Positions 6,165 to 12,853 of a DNA stretch of 21,207 nt are shown here, piece after piece. The translations under genes were made by a program, and so were the position numbers. A model generated the notes under the pieces. It did not search any database, was not told where the DNA came from, and worked only from the letters and a program-made list of their open reading frames with translations. The DNA comes from an uncultured Mesorhizobium sp. GTDB lineage: Bacteria; Pseudomonadota; Alphaproteobacteria; Rhizobiales; Rhizobiaceae. The stretch's first letter is position 1. Each line of letters opens with the position of its first letter. The stretch covers positions 1 to 21,207 of the forward strand of contig CALFXR010000100.1 of assembly GCA_937958475.1 (NCBI GenBank), written 5' to 3'.

Positions 6165-8365
6165 GCTGCGTTCCTCTTGCGATTTGATATGTCGGACCTT
6201 CCCGCGTCGGCCCGGGAGCCGGCGACGACGGCGTCGACGTCAAGGATCACGGCCACCCGGCCGTCACCCAGGATGGTTGCGGCGGCCACGCCGAAAACAT
6301 GGCCGTAATTCGTTTCGAGACTCTTGATGACGACCTGCTGCTGGCCGATGATCCCGTCGACCAGCAAGGCGCTCTGCGACCGGTTCTCCGATTCCACCAT
6401 GATGGCGACGCTGTTCAGCGGATCGGCTTCCTCGTGCCGGTAGCCGAGCTCGCGGCCGATGTCGATCAGCGGGATGAACGAGCCGCGGATGGCGATCACC
6501 CGGCTGGTGTCGCCGAGGCCGTGGACGTCCTGCTTCTTCGGCTGCAGCGTCTCGACGATCGCGGTCAGCGGCACCACCAGCGTCTGGCCGGAAACCGTCA
6601 CCACCATGCCGTCGAGGACGGCGAGCGTGAGCGGCAGGCTCAGCGTGAACACGGTGCCGCGGCCGGGCCGCGAGGTGATGCTGATGCGGCCGCCCAGCGC
6701 CTGGATCGAACGCTTGACGACGTCCATGCCGACGCCGCGGCCGGAGACGTCCGAGATCGAGCTCGCCGTCGAGAAGCCGGGATGGAAGATCAGGTCGTCG
6801 ATCTCGCTGTCGGAAAGCTGGGCGTTGGCCTCGACCAGGCCCTTCTTCACCGCGATCTCCCTGACGCGGGCGCGGTTGATGCCGGCGCCGTCGTCGGAAA
6901 CCTCGATGATGACGCGGCCGGAGCGGTGCGCGGCGGTCATGCGCACGATGCCCTGTTCGGGCTTGCCCGCCGCGAGCCGATCCTCGGGCTTCTCCAGCCC
7001 GTGGTCGATCGCGTTGCGGATCATGTGCGTCAGCGGGTCGGCGAGGCGCTCGATGACGGTCTTGTCGACCTCGCAGCCTTCGCCCTCGGTCACCAGGCGC
7101 ACCGACTTGCCGGTCATGTCGGCGACCTCGCGCACCACCCGCGACATGCGCTGGAAGATCGGGCGCACGGGCTGGGCGCGGATCGCCATCACGCTGTCCT
7201 GGATCTCGCGGGTCAGGTGCTCGAGATCGTCGAGGCCGACGGCGACTTCCGAGAGCCGGGCGATGCCGGCCTCCATGACGCGCTGAGCCAGCATCGACTG
7301 GTTGATCACCAGCTCGCCGACGAGGTCGATCAGCCGGTCGACGCGGTCGAGGTCGACGCGGATCGTTGTCTGCTGGCCGCCGGCGGCGGCCTGCTGCGTC
7401 TGTCCGGCCTTGATCAGGCTCTCGGTCGGCGTCAGGTCGCGCTCGGGCGTCAGCGGGATGACCGTCGCGGTCTCGGTCTGTTGGACCGGCGCCGGCGCGA
7501 AGGCGGCCTCGGCGACGGTCGACGGCGGTTCGGGCAGCGTCAGGATGGTCGCGGAAACCGGTTCGGGAGCGATCCCGATGTCGAGGTCGCAATCGAAGAC
7601 GACGAATTCGAAGATTTCGCGCACCGAGGCTTCCTGGACGGCCGGGTCGAGCTCGACCGCCCACGAGAGATAGGCTCCCTCGGGATCGAGTTCGGTGAGC
7701 AGCGGGATCTCCGACGTGTCGCAGGCGATTTTCGCCTCGCCGAGCCGGCGGATCTCGCGCAGCAGCACGACCGCGTCGTTGGCCTTGGCGTAGAGTTCCG
7801 GCTTCGGCTTGAAGCGCACGGTCAGCGGCGCGTCGGCCGGCGTTTCGTCGGCGGAGGGCGCCGGCTCGCCCAGGAGGTCGTCGAGCGAGAAGCGGATCGG
7901 GACGAAGCCGTTCTCGTCGGCGGCCGGTTCGTCGGCGATCGCCGGCGCGGCCGGCATTGGTTCGGCCGCGGCGGCGGGTTCGCCCTTGGCCGCCCGCGCC
8001 AGCTCGCCGTTGAGCTGGGCGATGCGGGCGCGGTCGAGATCGGCGCCGTCGCGCGAAAAACGCACGAGGTCGGCAAGGCCGTCGGCGGCGCGCAGCATCA
8101 GCTTGATCAGCCCGGTCGTTATCTCGAGTTCGTTGCTGCGCATCAGATCGAGGGTCGTCTCGAACGTGTGAGCGAAGCGGACGAGGTCATCGAGGCCGAA
8201 CGCTCCCGCGCCGCCCTTGATGGAATGGACCGCGCGGAAGACGGCGTTGATCGTCTCGAGATCGCCTTCCTGACGCTCGATCGCCAGCAATCCGTTTTCC
8301 AGTTCCGCGAGCTGTTCCTCGCATTCCTGGAAGAACGTCTGCTTGATTGCCGCCATGGTATCCAT
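6161..8365 (-). CDS. cheA: CheA, chemotaxis histidine kinase
   Basis: CheA autophosphorylates under receptor control and passes phosphate to CheY1, CheY2 and CheB. The 734-residue protein shows: P1 phosphotransfer domain with H47 in AVHSIKGGAGAFG; an Ala/Pro-rich linker at about 130-180; a P2-like regulator-binding domain at about 183-265; a second linker; P3 dimerisation helices from about 335 (IRVDLDRVDRLIDLVGELV); the P4 ATPase with N-box HMIRNAIDHGLE at 447-458, DDGAG at 491-495 and GRGVGMDVV at 542-550; and a CheW-like P5 domain from about 583. The ATG at 8365 has GGAGG 9 bases upstream; the ATG three codons later would be too far from it. By analogy with S. meliloti, P2 may also bind CheS. 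Confidence 0.97.
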   Translation of the reverse strand: MDTMAAIKQTFFQECEEQLAELENGLLAIERQEGDLETINAVFRAVHSIKGGAGAFGLDDLVRFAHTFETTLDLMRSNELEITTGLIKLMLRAADGLADLVRFSRDGADLDRARIAQLNGELARAAKGEPAAAAEPMPAAPAIADEPAADENGFVPIRFSLDDLLGEPAPSADETPADAPLTVRFKPKPELYAKANDAVVLLREIRRLGEAKIACDTSEIPLLTELDPEGAYLSWAVELDPAVQEASVREIFEFVVFDCDLDIGIAPEPVSATILTLPEPPSTVAEAAFAPAPVQQTETATVIPLTPERDLTPTESLIKAGQTQQAAAGGQQTTIRVDLDRVDRLIDLVGELVINQSMLAQRVMEAGIARLSEVAVGLDDLEHLTREIQDSVMAIRAQPVRPIFQRMSRVVREVADMTGKSVRLVTEGEGCEVDKTVIERLADPLTHMIRNAIDHGLEKPEDRLAAGKPEQGIVRMTAAHRSGRVIIEVSDDGAGINRARVREIAVKKGLVEANAQLSDSEIDDLIFHPGFSTASSISDVSGRGVGMDVVKRSIQALGGRISITSRPGRGTVFTLSLPLTLAVLDGMVVTVSGQTLVVPLTAIVETLQPKKQDVHGLGDTSRVIAIRGSFIPLIDIGRELGYRHEEADPLNSVAIMVESENRSQSALLVDGIIGQQQVVIKSLETNYGHVFGVAAATILGDGRVAVILDVDAVVAGSRADAGRSDISNRKRNAA

Positions 8366-8386
8366 GCGCAGTAGCCTCCGGTTTTG

Positions 8387-8752
8387 TTAGGCAGCGACGC
8401 GGTTGATGGCGCTGACGAGCTTCACGGGATCGAACGGCTTGACGATCCACCCCGTGGCGCCGGCGCGGCGGGCACGATCCTTCTTCTCGTCCATGCTTTC
8501 CGTGGTCAGGACGAGGATGGGGATGGCGCGATACTGGTCGTTGCTGCGCACCGCCTCGATGAAGCCGAAGCCGTCGAGGCGGGGCATGTTGATGTCGGTG
8601 ACGATCACGTGCGGCATCGCCGAGCGAAGGACTTCAAGTCCGTGGACACCGTCCTCGGCCTGGAGCACGTCCATGCCGGCTTCGGCAAGGGTGGTGCGCA
8701 GCATTTCGCGGATGGTCCGCGAGTCGTCTACGGTGAGAATGACTTTCTTCAT
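8387..8752 (-). CDS. cheY1: CheY1, single-domain response regulator (probable phosphate sink)
   Basis: This 121-residue receiver domain has all phosphotransfer residues: D9/D10, phosphosite D53, T83 and K105. It lies directly between cheS and cheA, the position of CheY1 in S. meliloti, where this protein drains phosphate from CheY2 back through CheA instead of turning the motor. The sink role is inferred from position. The ATG at 8752 follows the cheS TAA without a gap, with AAGGAA 7 bases upstream; cheA begins 21 bases after the stop. Confidence 0.95.
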   Translation of the reverse strand: MKKVILTVDDSRTIREMLRTTLAEAGMDVLQAEDGVHGLEVLRSAMPHVIVTDINMPRLDGFGFIEAVRSNDQYRAIPILVLTTESMDEKKDRARRAGATGWIVKPFDPVKLVSAINRVAA

Positions 8753-9040
8753 TTAGCTGTTCCTTACCGAAAGGTTTTCCAGGCCTAGCCCTGCTGTCTC
8801 CAGGGCTTCGGTGAAGTTCGTTGAAGGGGCGACGAGATCCAGTTCCATCCCGTCGTGCGCCCAGGTGGCGGCGGCCGACAGCAGGACCTGCAGGCATTGG
8901 CCGCCGACGCGTTCGACTGCTGAGGCGTCCACGAGCACGTCCTTGCCCCTGAGGAGCAGGAATTCGTTCGTGAGCGGAGCCGCCGCGGTGATGTCCATCA
9001 TCGGCGGCAGGTTGATTTTCTCGCTGATTGCGCTTCTCAT
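8753..9040 (-). CDS. cheS: CheS, STAS-domain chemotaxis protein
   Basis: This 95-residue protein looks like a lone STAS domain: it has the strand LLLRGKDVLVDAS, followed by AVERVGGQCLQVLLSAA, where STAS proteins of the SpoIIAA type carry their regulatory serine (S40 here). In S. meliloti, CheS sits between icpA and cheY1 and binds CheA to help CheY1 dephosphorylation; position and size match here. I chose the ATG at 9040 over in-frame ATGs at 9061 and 9070 because only 9040 has a good ribosome binding site (GAGG, 8 bases upstream). The gene starts 10 bases downstream of the receptor stop. It is an adapter and shows no sign of enzyme activity. Confidence 0.85.
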   Translation of the reverse strand: MRSAISEKINLPPMMDITAAAPLTNEFLLLRGKDVLVDASAVERVGGQCLQVLLSAAATWAHDGMELDLVAPSTNFTEALETAGLGLENLSVRNS

Positions 9041-9048
9041 TCCCAGGA

Positions 9049-9052
9049 CCTC
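9049..9052 (-). promoter_or_regulatory. Ribosome binding site deciding the cheS start
   Basis: GAGG on the minus strand overlaps the receptor stop codon and lies 8 bases before ATG at 9040. It favours this start over the upstream in-frame ATGs. Confidence 0.65.
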
Positions 9053-10652
9053 AGAATTCATGCCAGCCATCCGCCACTTCCGTCGCCAGCGCCGCGTTGC
9101 CGTCGCTGGCGAAGACGGGTGCGCGCGCGGCGGGCCGCTCATGCCGCTCGTGCCGGTCGCGACGTTCGTGCGCCGAGGGCAGCACCTCGTGGATCTTGAA
9201 GCGGGCGACCGTGCGCACGAGTTCGTCGGCCTGCGATCGCAGCGAATGCACCGCCGCCGTGGTCTGCTCGACCATCGCGGCGTTCTGCTGGGTCGCCTGG
9301 TCCATCTGCGAGATGGCCACGGTCACCTCGGCCAGTCCGGTCGACTGTTCGGAGGACGTGCCGGCGAGCTGGGCGACGCCACCGTCGATCTCGACGACCT
9401 TGGCGATGATCTTCTCGGAAACGGCGCCCGTCTCGGCCATCAGCTTGACGCCGGAAAGCACCTGCGAGGTGCTTGCCGAGATCAGCGTCTTGATCTCCTT
9501 CGCCGCATCGGCCGAGCGCTGCGCCAGGCTGCGCACTTCCTGGGCGACGACGGCGAAGCCTCTGCCCGCCTCGCCGGCGCGTGCTGCCTCGACGCCCGCG
9601 TTCAGCGCGAGCAGGTTGGTCTGGAAGGCGATCTCGTCGATGACGCCGATGATGTTGCTGATCTCCGAGGAGGATTTCTCGATCTGGCTCATCGCCGAGA
9701 CGGCGTTCCTGACGATGTCGCCGGAGTTCTGGGCTTCGATGCGCGCCGTCACGACCTTCGATGCTGTCTCGGCCGCACTGATGTTGGAGCGTTTCGCCGC
9801 CGACGTCAGCTGGCTGAGGGCGGCGGCCGACTGTTCCAGGCTGGCCGCCTGCTGCTCGGTGCGGCGCGACATGTCGTCGGCGGCCTGGCCGATTTCCGCG
9901 GTGCCGTTGCTGATGGCGGTGCTGGCTGCGGCGACGCGGGCGATCGCCCGCTCGAGTTCCGCCGTGGCGCCGTTGAAGTCTTCCTTCAGCTGCTCGAATT
10001 CGTTCGCCACCTCGGCCGTGAGCCGTGTCCGCAAGTCTCCCGCCGCGAGCCGCTTGAGGCTTGCGGTCAGCGCGTCGAGCGCTTCCTTCTGGTTCCTGGC
10101 GGCTTCGGCGCGCTCGGCTTCCGCCTTGCGCCGCTGCGTGTCGAGTTCCTCGAGATACGTGCAGATGGCGAGATCCATGTCGAGGAAGATCGCCTTGACG
10201 AGTATCGAGATCGAAGCGGCGAGTTCTTCCCGCTTCCTTGCGGAACGGTCGAACAGCCCGGGTCTGTATTCCTTGACCAGGGCCTTGATCAGCTGTTCGG
10301 CGACGAGGGCGTAGCCGCCGATGTAGAGGCGGGGCTCCAGGCCGAGCCGGGCGTGCGCGAGGCCGATGCCGCGCACCGCCTTCATGTAGGAATCGCCGTA
10401 CTCGGCGTCGGCGATGACGCCCCAATGCGCGGCCTGGCGGCTCTTGGCGCCGGAAAGATGCGCTTCGTCGCGGAAGAACTTGCGCGTCTCGGAATTCGCG
10501 CGGACGGCTTCGTAGAAGCTGTCGAGCGCCGGCCCGATCGCCTTCTCGATGAACGGTTTCAATTGCTTGAGGCGCCTGCGTGCCTCGCCGTCGAGGCCTA
10601 TGAGGTCGAGACGTTCCTGCAAGACGGAATGCGAGCCAAAATGCGTGGCCAT
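9051..10652 (-). CDS. icpA: Globin-coupled soluble chemoreceptor (IcpA-like)
   Basis: This 533-residue receptor has no membrane helix. Residues 1-170 look like a protoglobin sensor domain, with H76 (RQAAHW) as the probable haem-binding proximal histidine, followed by the conserved GLAHARLGLEPRLYIGGY at 97-114. A HAMP-like linker comes next (about 185-250). The signalling coiled coil spans about 255-485, with its tip (EIAFQTNLLALNAGVEAARA) starting at about 340. A His/Arg/Glu-rich linker at about 494-510 leads to the C-terminal GWHEF, an xWxxF tether for CheR. As first gene of the che operon it matches S. meliloti icpA. Oxygen or redox sensing is likely from the globin fold but unproven. The ATG at 10652 has only a weak GGA upstream. 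Confidence 0.92.
   Translation of the reverse strand: MATHFGSHSVLQERLDLIGLDGEARRRLKQLKPFIEKAIGPALDSFYEAVRANSETRKFFRDEAHLSGAKSRQAAHWGVIADAEYGDSYMKAVRGIGLAHARLGLEPRLYIGGYALVAEQLIKALVKEYRPGLFDRSARKREELAASISILVKAIFLDMDLAICTYLEELDTQRRKAEAERAEAARNQKEALDALTASLKRLAAGDLRTRLTAEVANEFEQLKEDFNGATAELERAIARVAAASTAISNGTAEIGQAADDMSRRTEQQAASLEQSAAALSQLTSAAKRSNISAAETASKVVTARIEAQNSGDIVRNAVSAMSQIEKSSSEISNIIGVIDEIAFQTNLLALNAGVEAARAGEAGRGFAVVAQEVRSLAQRSADAAKEIKTLISASTSQVLSGVKLMAETGAVSEKIIAKVVEIDGGVAQLAGTSSEQSTGLAEVTVAISQMDQATQQNAAMVEQTTAAVHSLRSQADELVRTVARFKIHEVLPSAHERRDRHERHERPAARAPVFASDGNAALATEVADGWHEF
9610..9664. repeat. 55-base exact repeat in receptor signalling tip, copy 2
   Basis: Identical to 600-654; it encodes the same part of the signalling hairpin in the globin-coupled receptor. 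Confidence 0.9.
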
Positions 10653-10703
10653 GAATTATCCAAAATTTATGGGGGATCATTCCGGACTGGCCGGATCCGG
10701 TGC

Positions 10704-10722
10704 GCGGCATCATGCCTTCGAG
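10704..10722. promoter_or_regulatory. Element shared by both receptor promoters, copy 2
   Basis: GCGGCATCATGCCTTCGAG matches 2223-2241 at 18 of 19 positions, with the same GGCAT-C-ATGCC inverted repeat. It lies about 50 bases upstream of the globin-coupled receptor start, in the same orientation relative to the gene as copy 1. Confidence 0.45.
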
Positions 10723-10865
10723 CGCGTCGCGCCCACGCCCCGGTACGTACACTATCGGTCACGAATGGTTTCGGGCTGATTAACGCTTTCCCGGCAACCC
10801 GCGGGATTGCGGTCAGTTCACGTTATTTGCTGGGGTGCCGGCGCGACGCCATGGAAACCGCGGCA

Positions 10866-10973
10866 GTTAACGAATTGTGCAGCCGGCGGCATTTCGCGAG
10901 CCTTGCTGCAATTATGGTTAACCGGATGTTGCTATTAGGCATTTGTTAAGGATGTTCGTTCATAGGTGTTAAC
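10866..10973. promoter_or_regulatory. Three GTTAAC boxes at 51-base spacing
   Basis: GTTAAC occurs at 10866-10871, 10917-10922 and 10968-10973, each exactly 51 bases after the last, about five helical turns. The middle box extends to TTAACCAT on the minus strand (10914-10921), the octamer also present at 2356. These resemble CtrA half-sites of alphaproteobacteria. The last box is 103 bases before the flagellin start. Regulator identity is inferred. Confidence 0.5.
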
Positions 10974-10990
10974 AGCAGATGGCTGCTCGC

Positions 10991-11030
10991 CCCCTGAAGG
11001 GGCCCCGGCCCATCGGCACCTTCGGGCCGG
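10991..11030 (+). promoter_or_regulatory. Tandem hairpins in the flagellin leader
   Basis: CCCC-TGAA-GGGG at 10991-11002 forms a short tetraloop hairpin. CCGGCCC (11005-11011) pairs with GGGCCGG (11024-11030) across a 12-base loop. There is no U-run, so they are unlikely to terminate transcription. In Caulobacter, FlbT acts on a structured flagellin mRNA leader; a similar role here is possible but not shown. Confidence 0.5.
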
Positions 11031-11075
11031 ACTTGCCGGCGCGACGGCGATGAAAGATCCAGGAGTCGGTGCCCT

Positions 11076-12005
11076 ATGACCAGCATCTTGACCAACGTCT
11101 CCGCGATGACGGCTCTGAAGAGCCTTCAGGCGACCAATAAGAGCCTCGAGGAAACTCAGGCGCGGATCTCCACCGGCTACCGGGTCGCCGGCGCCAGCGA
11201 CAATGCCGCCTACTGGTCGATCGCCACGACGATGCGGTCCGACAACAAGGCGCTGCTCACCGTCCAGGACGCCCTCGGCCTCGGTGCCTCGAAGATCGAC
11301 ATCGCCTACACGGCGACCAACAGCGCCATCGACGTGGTCGACGAGATCAAGTCGAAGCTCGTCGCCGCCCGCGAGCCCGGTGTCGACCGTGCCAAGGTGC
11401 AGGCCGAGATCACGCAGTTGCAGCAGCAGCTGGTCGGCATCGCTGCATCCGCCTCCTTCTCCGGCGAGAACTGGCTCTCGGTCGACTCCAGCGACCCGGA
11501 CTACAACGACACCAAGGCCATCGTCGCATCCTTCGCCCGCGCTTCCGACGGCACCGTCTCGATCGGCACCATCTCGATCAGCGTCAACTCCTCGAAACTC
11601 TACGACGAGGCCGACCAGTCGGGCCTGCTCGACACCGAGACGACGACGACCAACGGCGGCGTCACCTACTCGGTCTCGACCCTCGACATCTCGACGCTGG
11701 CCAGCTCGGATGCCGATCTCGCCGACCTCGACGAGATGATCTCCTATGTCGACGCCGCGCTCCAGGCGATGACCAACTCGGCTTCCGACCTCGGCGCCGC
11801 CAAGAGCCGCATCAGCCTGCAGGTCGACTTCGTCAACAACCTCATGGACGCCATCGACCGCGGCGTGGGCACGCTGGTCGACGCCGACATGAACGAGGAA
11901 TCGACCCGCCTGCAGGCCCTCCAGGTCCAGCAGCAGCTCGGTATCCAGGGCCTGTCGATCGCCAACTCCAGCGTCCAGGGCATCCTCTCGCTCTTCCAGG
12001 GCTGA
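11076..12005 (+). CDS. Flagellin, flagellar filament subunit
   Basis: This 309-residue protein forms the flagellar filament after type III export. The N-terminal D0/D1 region (about 1-135) starts MTSILTNVSAMTALKSLQ and contains the classic ISTGYRVAGASDNAAYWSIA at 31-50. A short variable Ser/Thr/Asp-rich middle spans about 135-220. The C-terminal D1/D0 region ends in QLGIQGLSIANSSVQGILSL plus FQG. There is no cysteine. Size and motifs match short rhizobial flagellins; I leave the exact flaA-type symbol open because paralogues are common. AGGAG lies 10 bases before the ATG. The gene is divergent from the che operon and followed by a strong terminator, so it is probably transcribed alone. Confidence 0.97.
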   Translation: MTSILTNVSAMTALKSLQATNKSLEETQARISTGYRVAGASDNAAYWSIATTMRSDNKALLTVQDALGLGASKIDIAYTATNSAIDVVDEIKSKLVAAREPGVDRAKVQAEITQLQQQLVGIAASASFSGENWLSVDSSDPDYNDTKAIVASFARASDGTVSIGTISISVNSSKLYDEADQSGLLDTETTTTNGGVTYSVSTLDISTLASSDADLADLDEMISYVDAALQAMTNSASDLGAAKSRISLQVDFVNNLMDAIDRGVGTLVDADMNEESTRLQALQVQQQLGIQGLSIANSSVQGILSLFQG

Positions 12006-12051
12006 CGGCGGACGGGCCTCCGGCCTGACCTCCTCCTGAGCTTGATCCTCG

Positions 12052-12077
12052 AAGGCCGCGGCACCGCCGCGGCCTTT
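12052..12077 (+). terminator. Intrinsic terminator after flagellin
   Basis: AAGGCCGCGG (12052-12061) and CCGCGGCCTT (12067-12076) form a perfect 10-base-pair stem with a 5-base loop, ending in a short run of three T. It begins 47 bases after the flagellin stop and separates flagellin from the downstream isomerase gene. Confidence 0.8.
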
Positions 12078-12095
12078 CGCGTGAGCGCCGCCTTT

Positions 12096-12111
12096 ATTCC
12101 GCGCGCGGAAT
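12096..12111. promoter_or_regulatory. Perfect 16-base palindrome upstream of the isomerase
   Basis: ATTCCGCGCGCGGAAT is identical to its reverse complement and lies 45 bases before the isomerase ATG. It could be the operator of a dimeric repressor. It is not needed as a terminator because one lies just upstream. Confidence 0.45.
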
Positions 12112-12156
12112 GTGCGACCGCTTCTTCTCGGTCCAGCGGTTCCGGCGGAGGCAGGG

Positions 12157-12849
12157 ATGAAGCGTTCGCGCATCAACGAGATCATTCGCGACGGCGACGC
12201 CTTCATCCGCTCCTTCGGCTTCCGCCTGCCGCCCTTCGCCTACTGGTCGCCGCGCGAGCTGGCCGAAAGGCGCCCCGAGGGCATCGTCGGCGCGCGGCTC
12301 GGCTGGGACATCACCGACTACGGTCAGGACCGCTTCGACGAGCTCGGCCTGTTCCTGTTCACCCTGCGCAACGGGCGCGCGGCCGACCTGGCGCGCGGTT
12401 CGGGCATGCTCTACGCCGAGAAGATCATGATCTCGCGCAAGGACCAGCTGTCGCCCATGCACCGGCACGTGGTGAAGGCCGAGGACATCATCAACCGCGG
12501 CGGCGGCAGCCTCGTGCTCGAGCTCCACGCGTCGCTGGCCGACGGCGGCATCGACGCGGAGGCGCCGGTCACCGTGCCCTGCGACGGCGTCGAGCGGACG
12601 TTGCCCGCCGGCGGCCGGCTTTCGCTCGAACCGGGCGAAAGCGTCACGCTCCTGCCCGGAATCTGGCACGCATTCTGGGCCGAGGGCGCCGACGTGCTCA
12701 TCGGCGAGGTGTCGATGGTCAACGACGACCTCACCGACAACGTCTTCGCCACCCCGCTCCCCCGATTCTCCGAAATTGAAGAGGACGAGGCGCCCCTGCG
12801 CCTGCTCGTCTCCGATTACGACGCCTGGATGAAGGGCTCCGCGGGCTGA
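12157..12849 (+). CDS. D-lyxose isomerase family cupin protein
   Basis: This 230-residue protein matches the D-lyxose ketol-isomerase family (EC 5.3.1.15), cupins that interconvert D-lyxose and D-xylulose and often also D-mannose and D-fructose. The metal ligands are visible: H102 and H104 (MHRH), E109 (KAEDI) and H171 (GIWHAFW). The N-terminus (KRSRINEIIRDGDAFIRSFGF) also fits the family. I chose the ATG at 12157 because GGAGG lies 5 bases upstream; the frame continues upstream without support. The gene is separated from flagellin by a terminator and a palindrome, and runs into the phosphomannomutase gene with only 4 bases between stops. The substrate in this organism is not certain. Confidence 0.85.
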   Translation: MKRSRINEIIRDGDAFIRSFGFRLPPFAYWSPRELAERRPEGIVGARLGWDITDYGQDRFDELGLFLFTLRNGRAADLARGSGMLYAEKIMISRKDQLSPMHRHVVKAEDIINRGGGSLVLELHASLADGGIDAEAPVTVPCDGVERTLPAGGRLSLEPGESVTLLPGIWHAFWAEGADVLIGEVSMVNDDLTDNVFATPLPRFSEIEEDEAPLRLLVSDYDAWMKGSAG

Positions 12850-12853
12850 AACG

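Larger units (their letters stand above)
10653..11075. promoter_or_regulatory. Divergent control region between che operon and flagellin
   Basis: This 423-base region drives the che operon leftward and flagellin rightward. Seen in it: the receptor-promoter element at 10704-10722; TTAAC at 10780; GTTAAC at 10866, 10917 and 10968; GTTAAG at 10945; and the structured flagellin leader from about 10989. About 10740-10975 is richer in A and T than the flanking genes. I find no convincing sigma-54 (-24/-12) or sigma-28 promoter by eye. No open frame here looks like a gene. Confidence 0.75.

Noticed and set aside
10878..10891. Sigma-54-like GG-N10-GC spacing upstream of flagellin
   Set aside because: Only the GG and GC doublets fit; the rest of TGGCAC-N5-TTGC does not match, and such spacing is frequent in GC-rich DNA.
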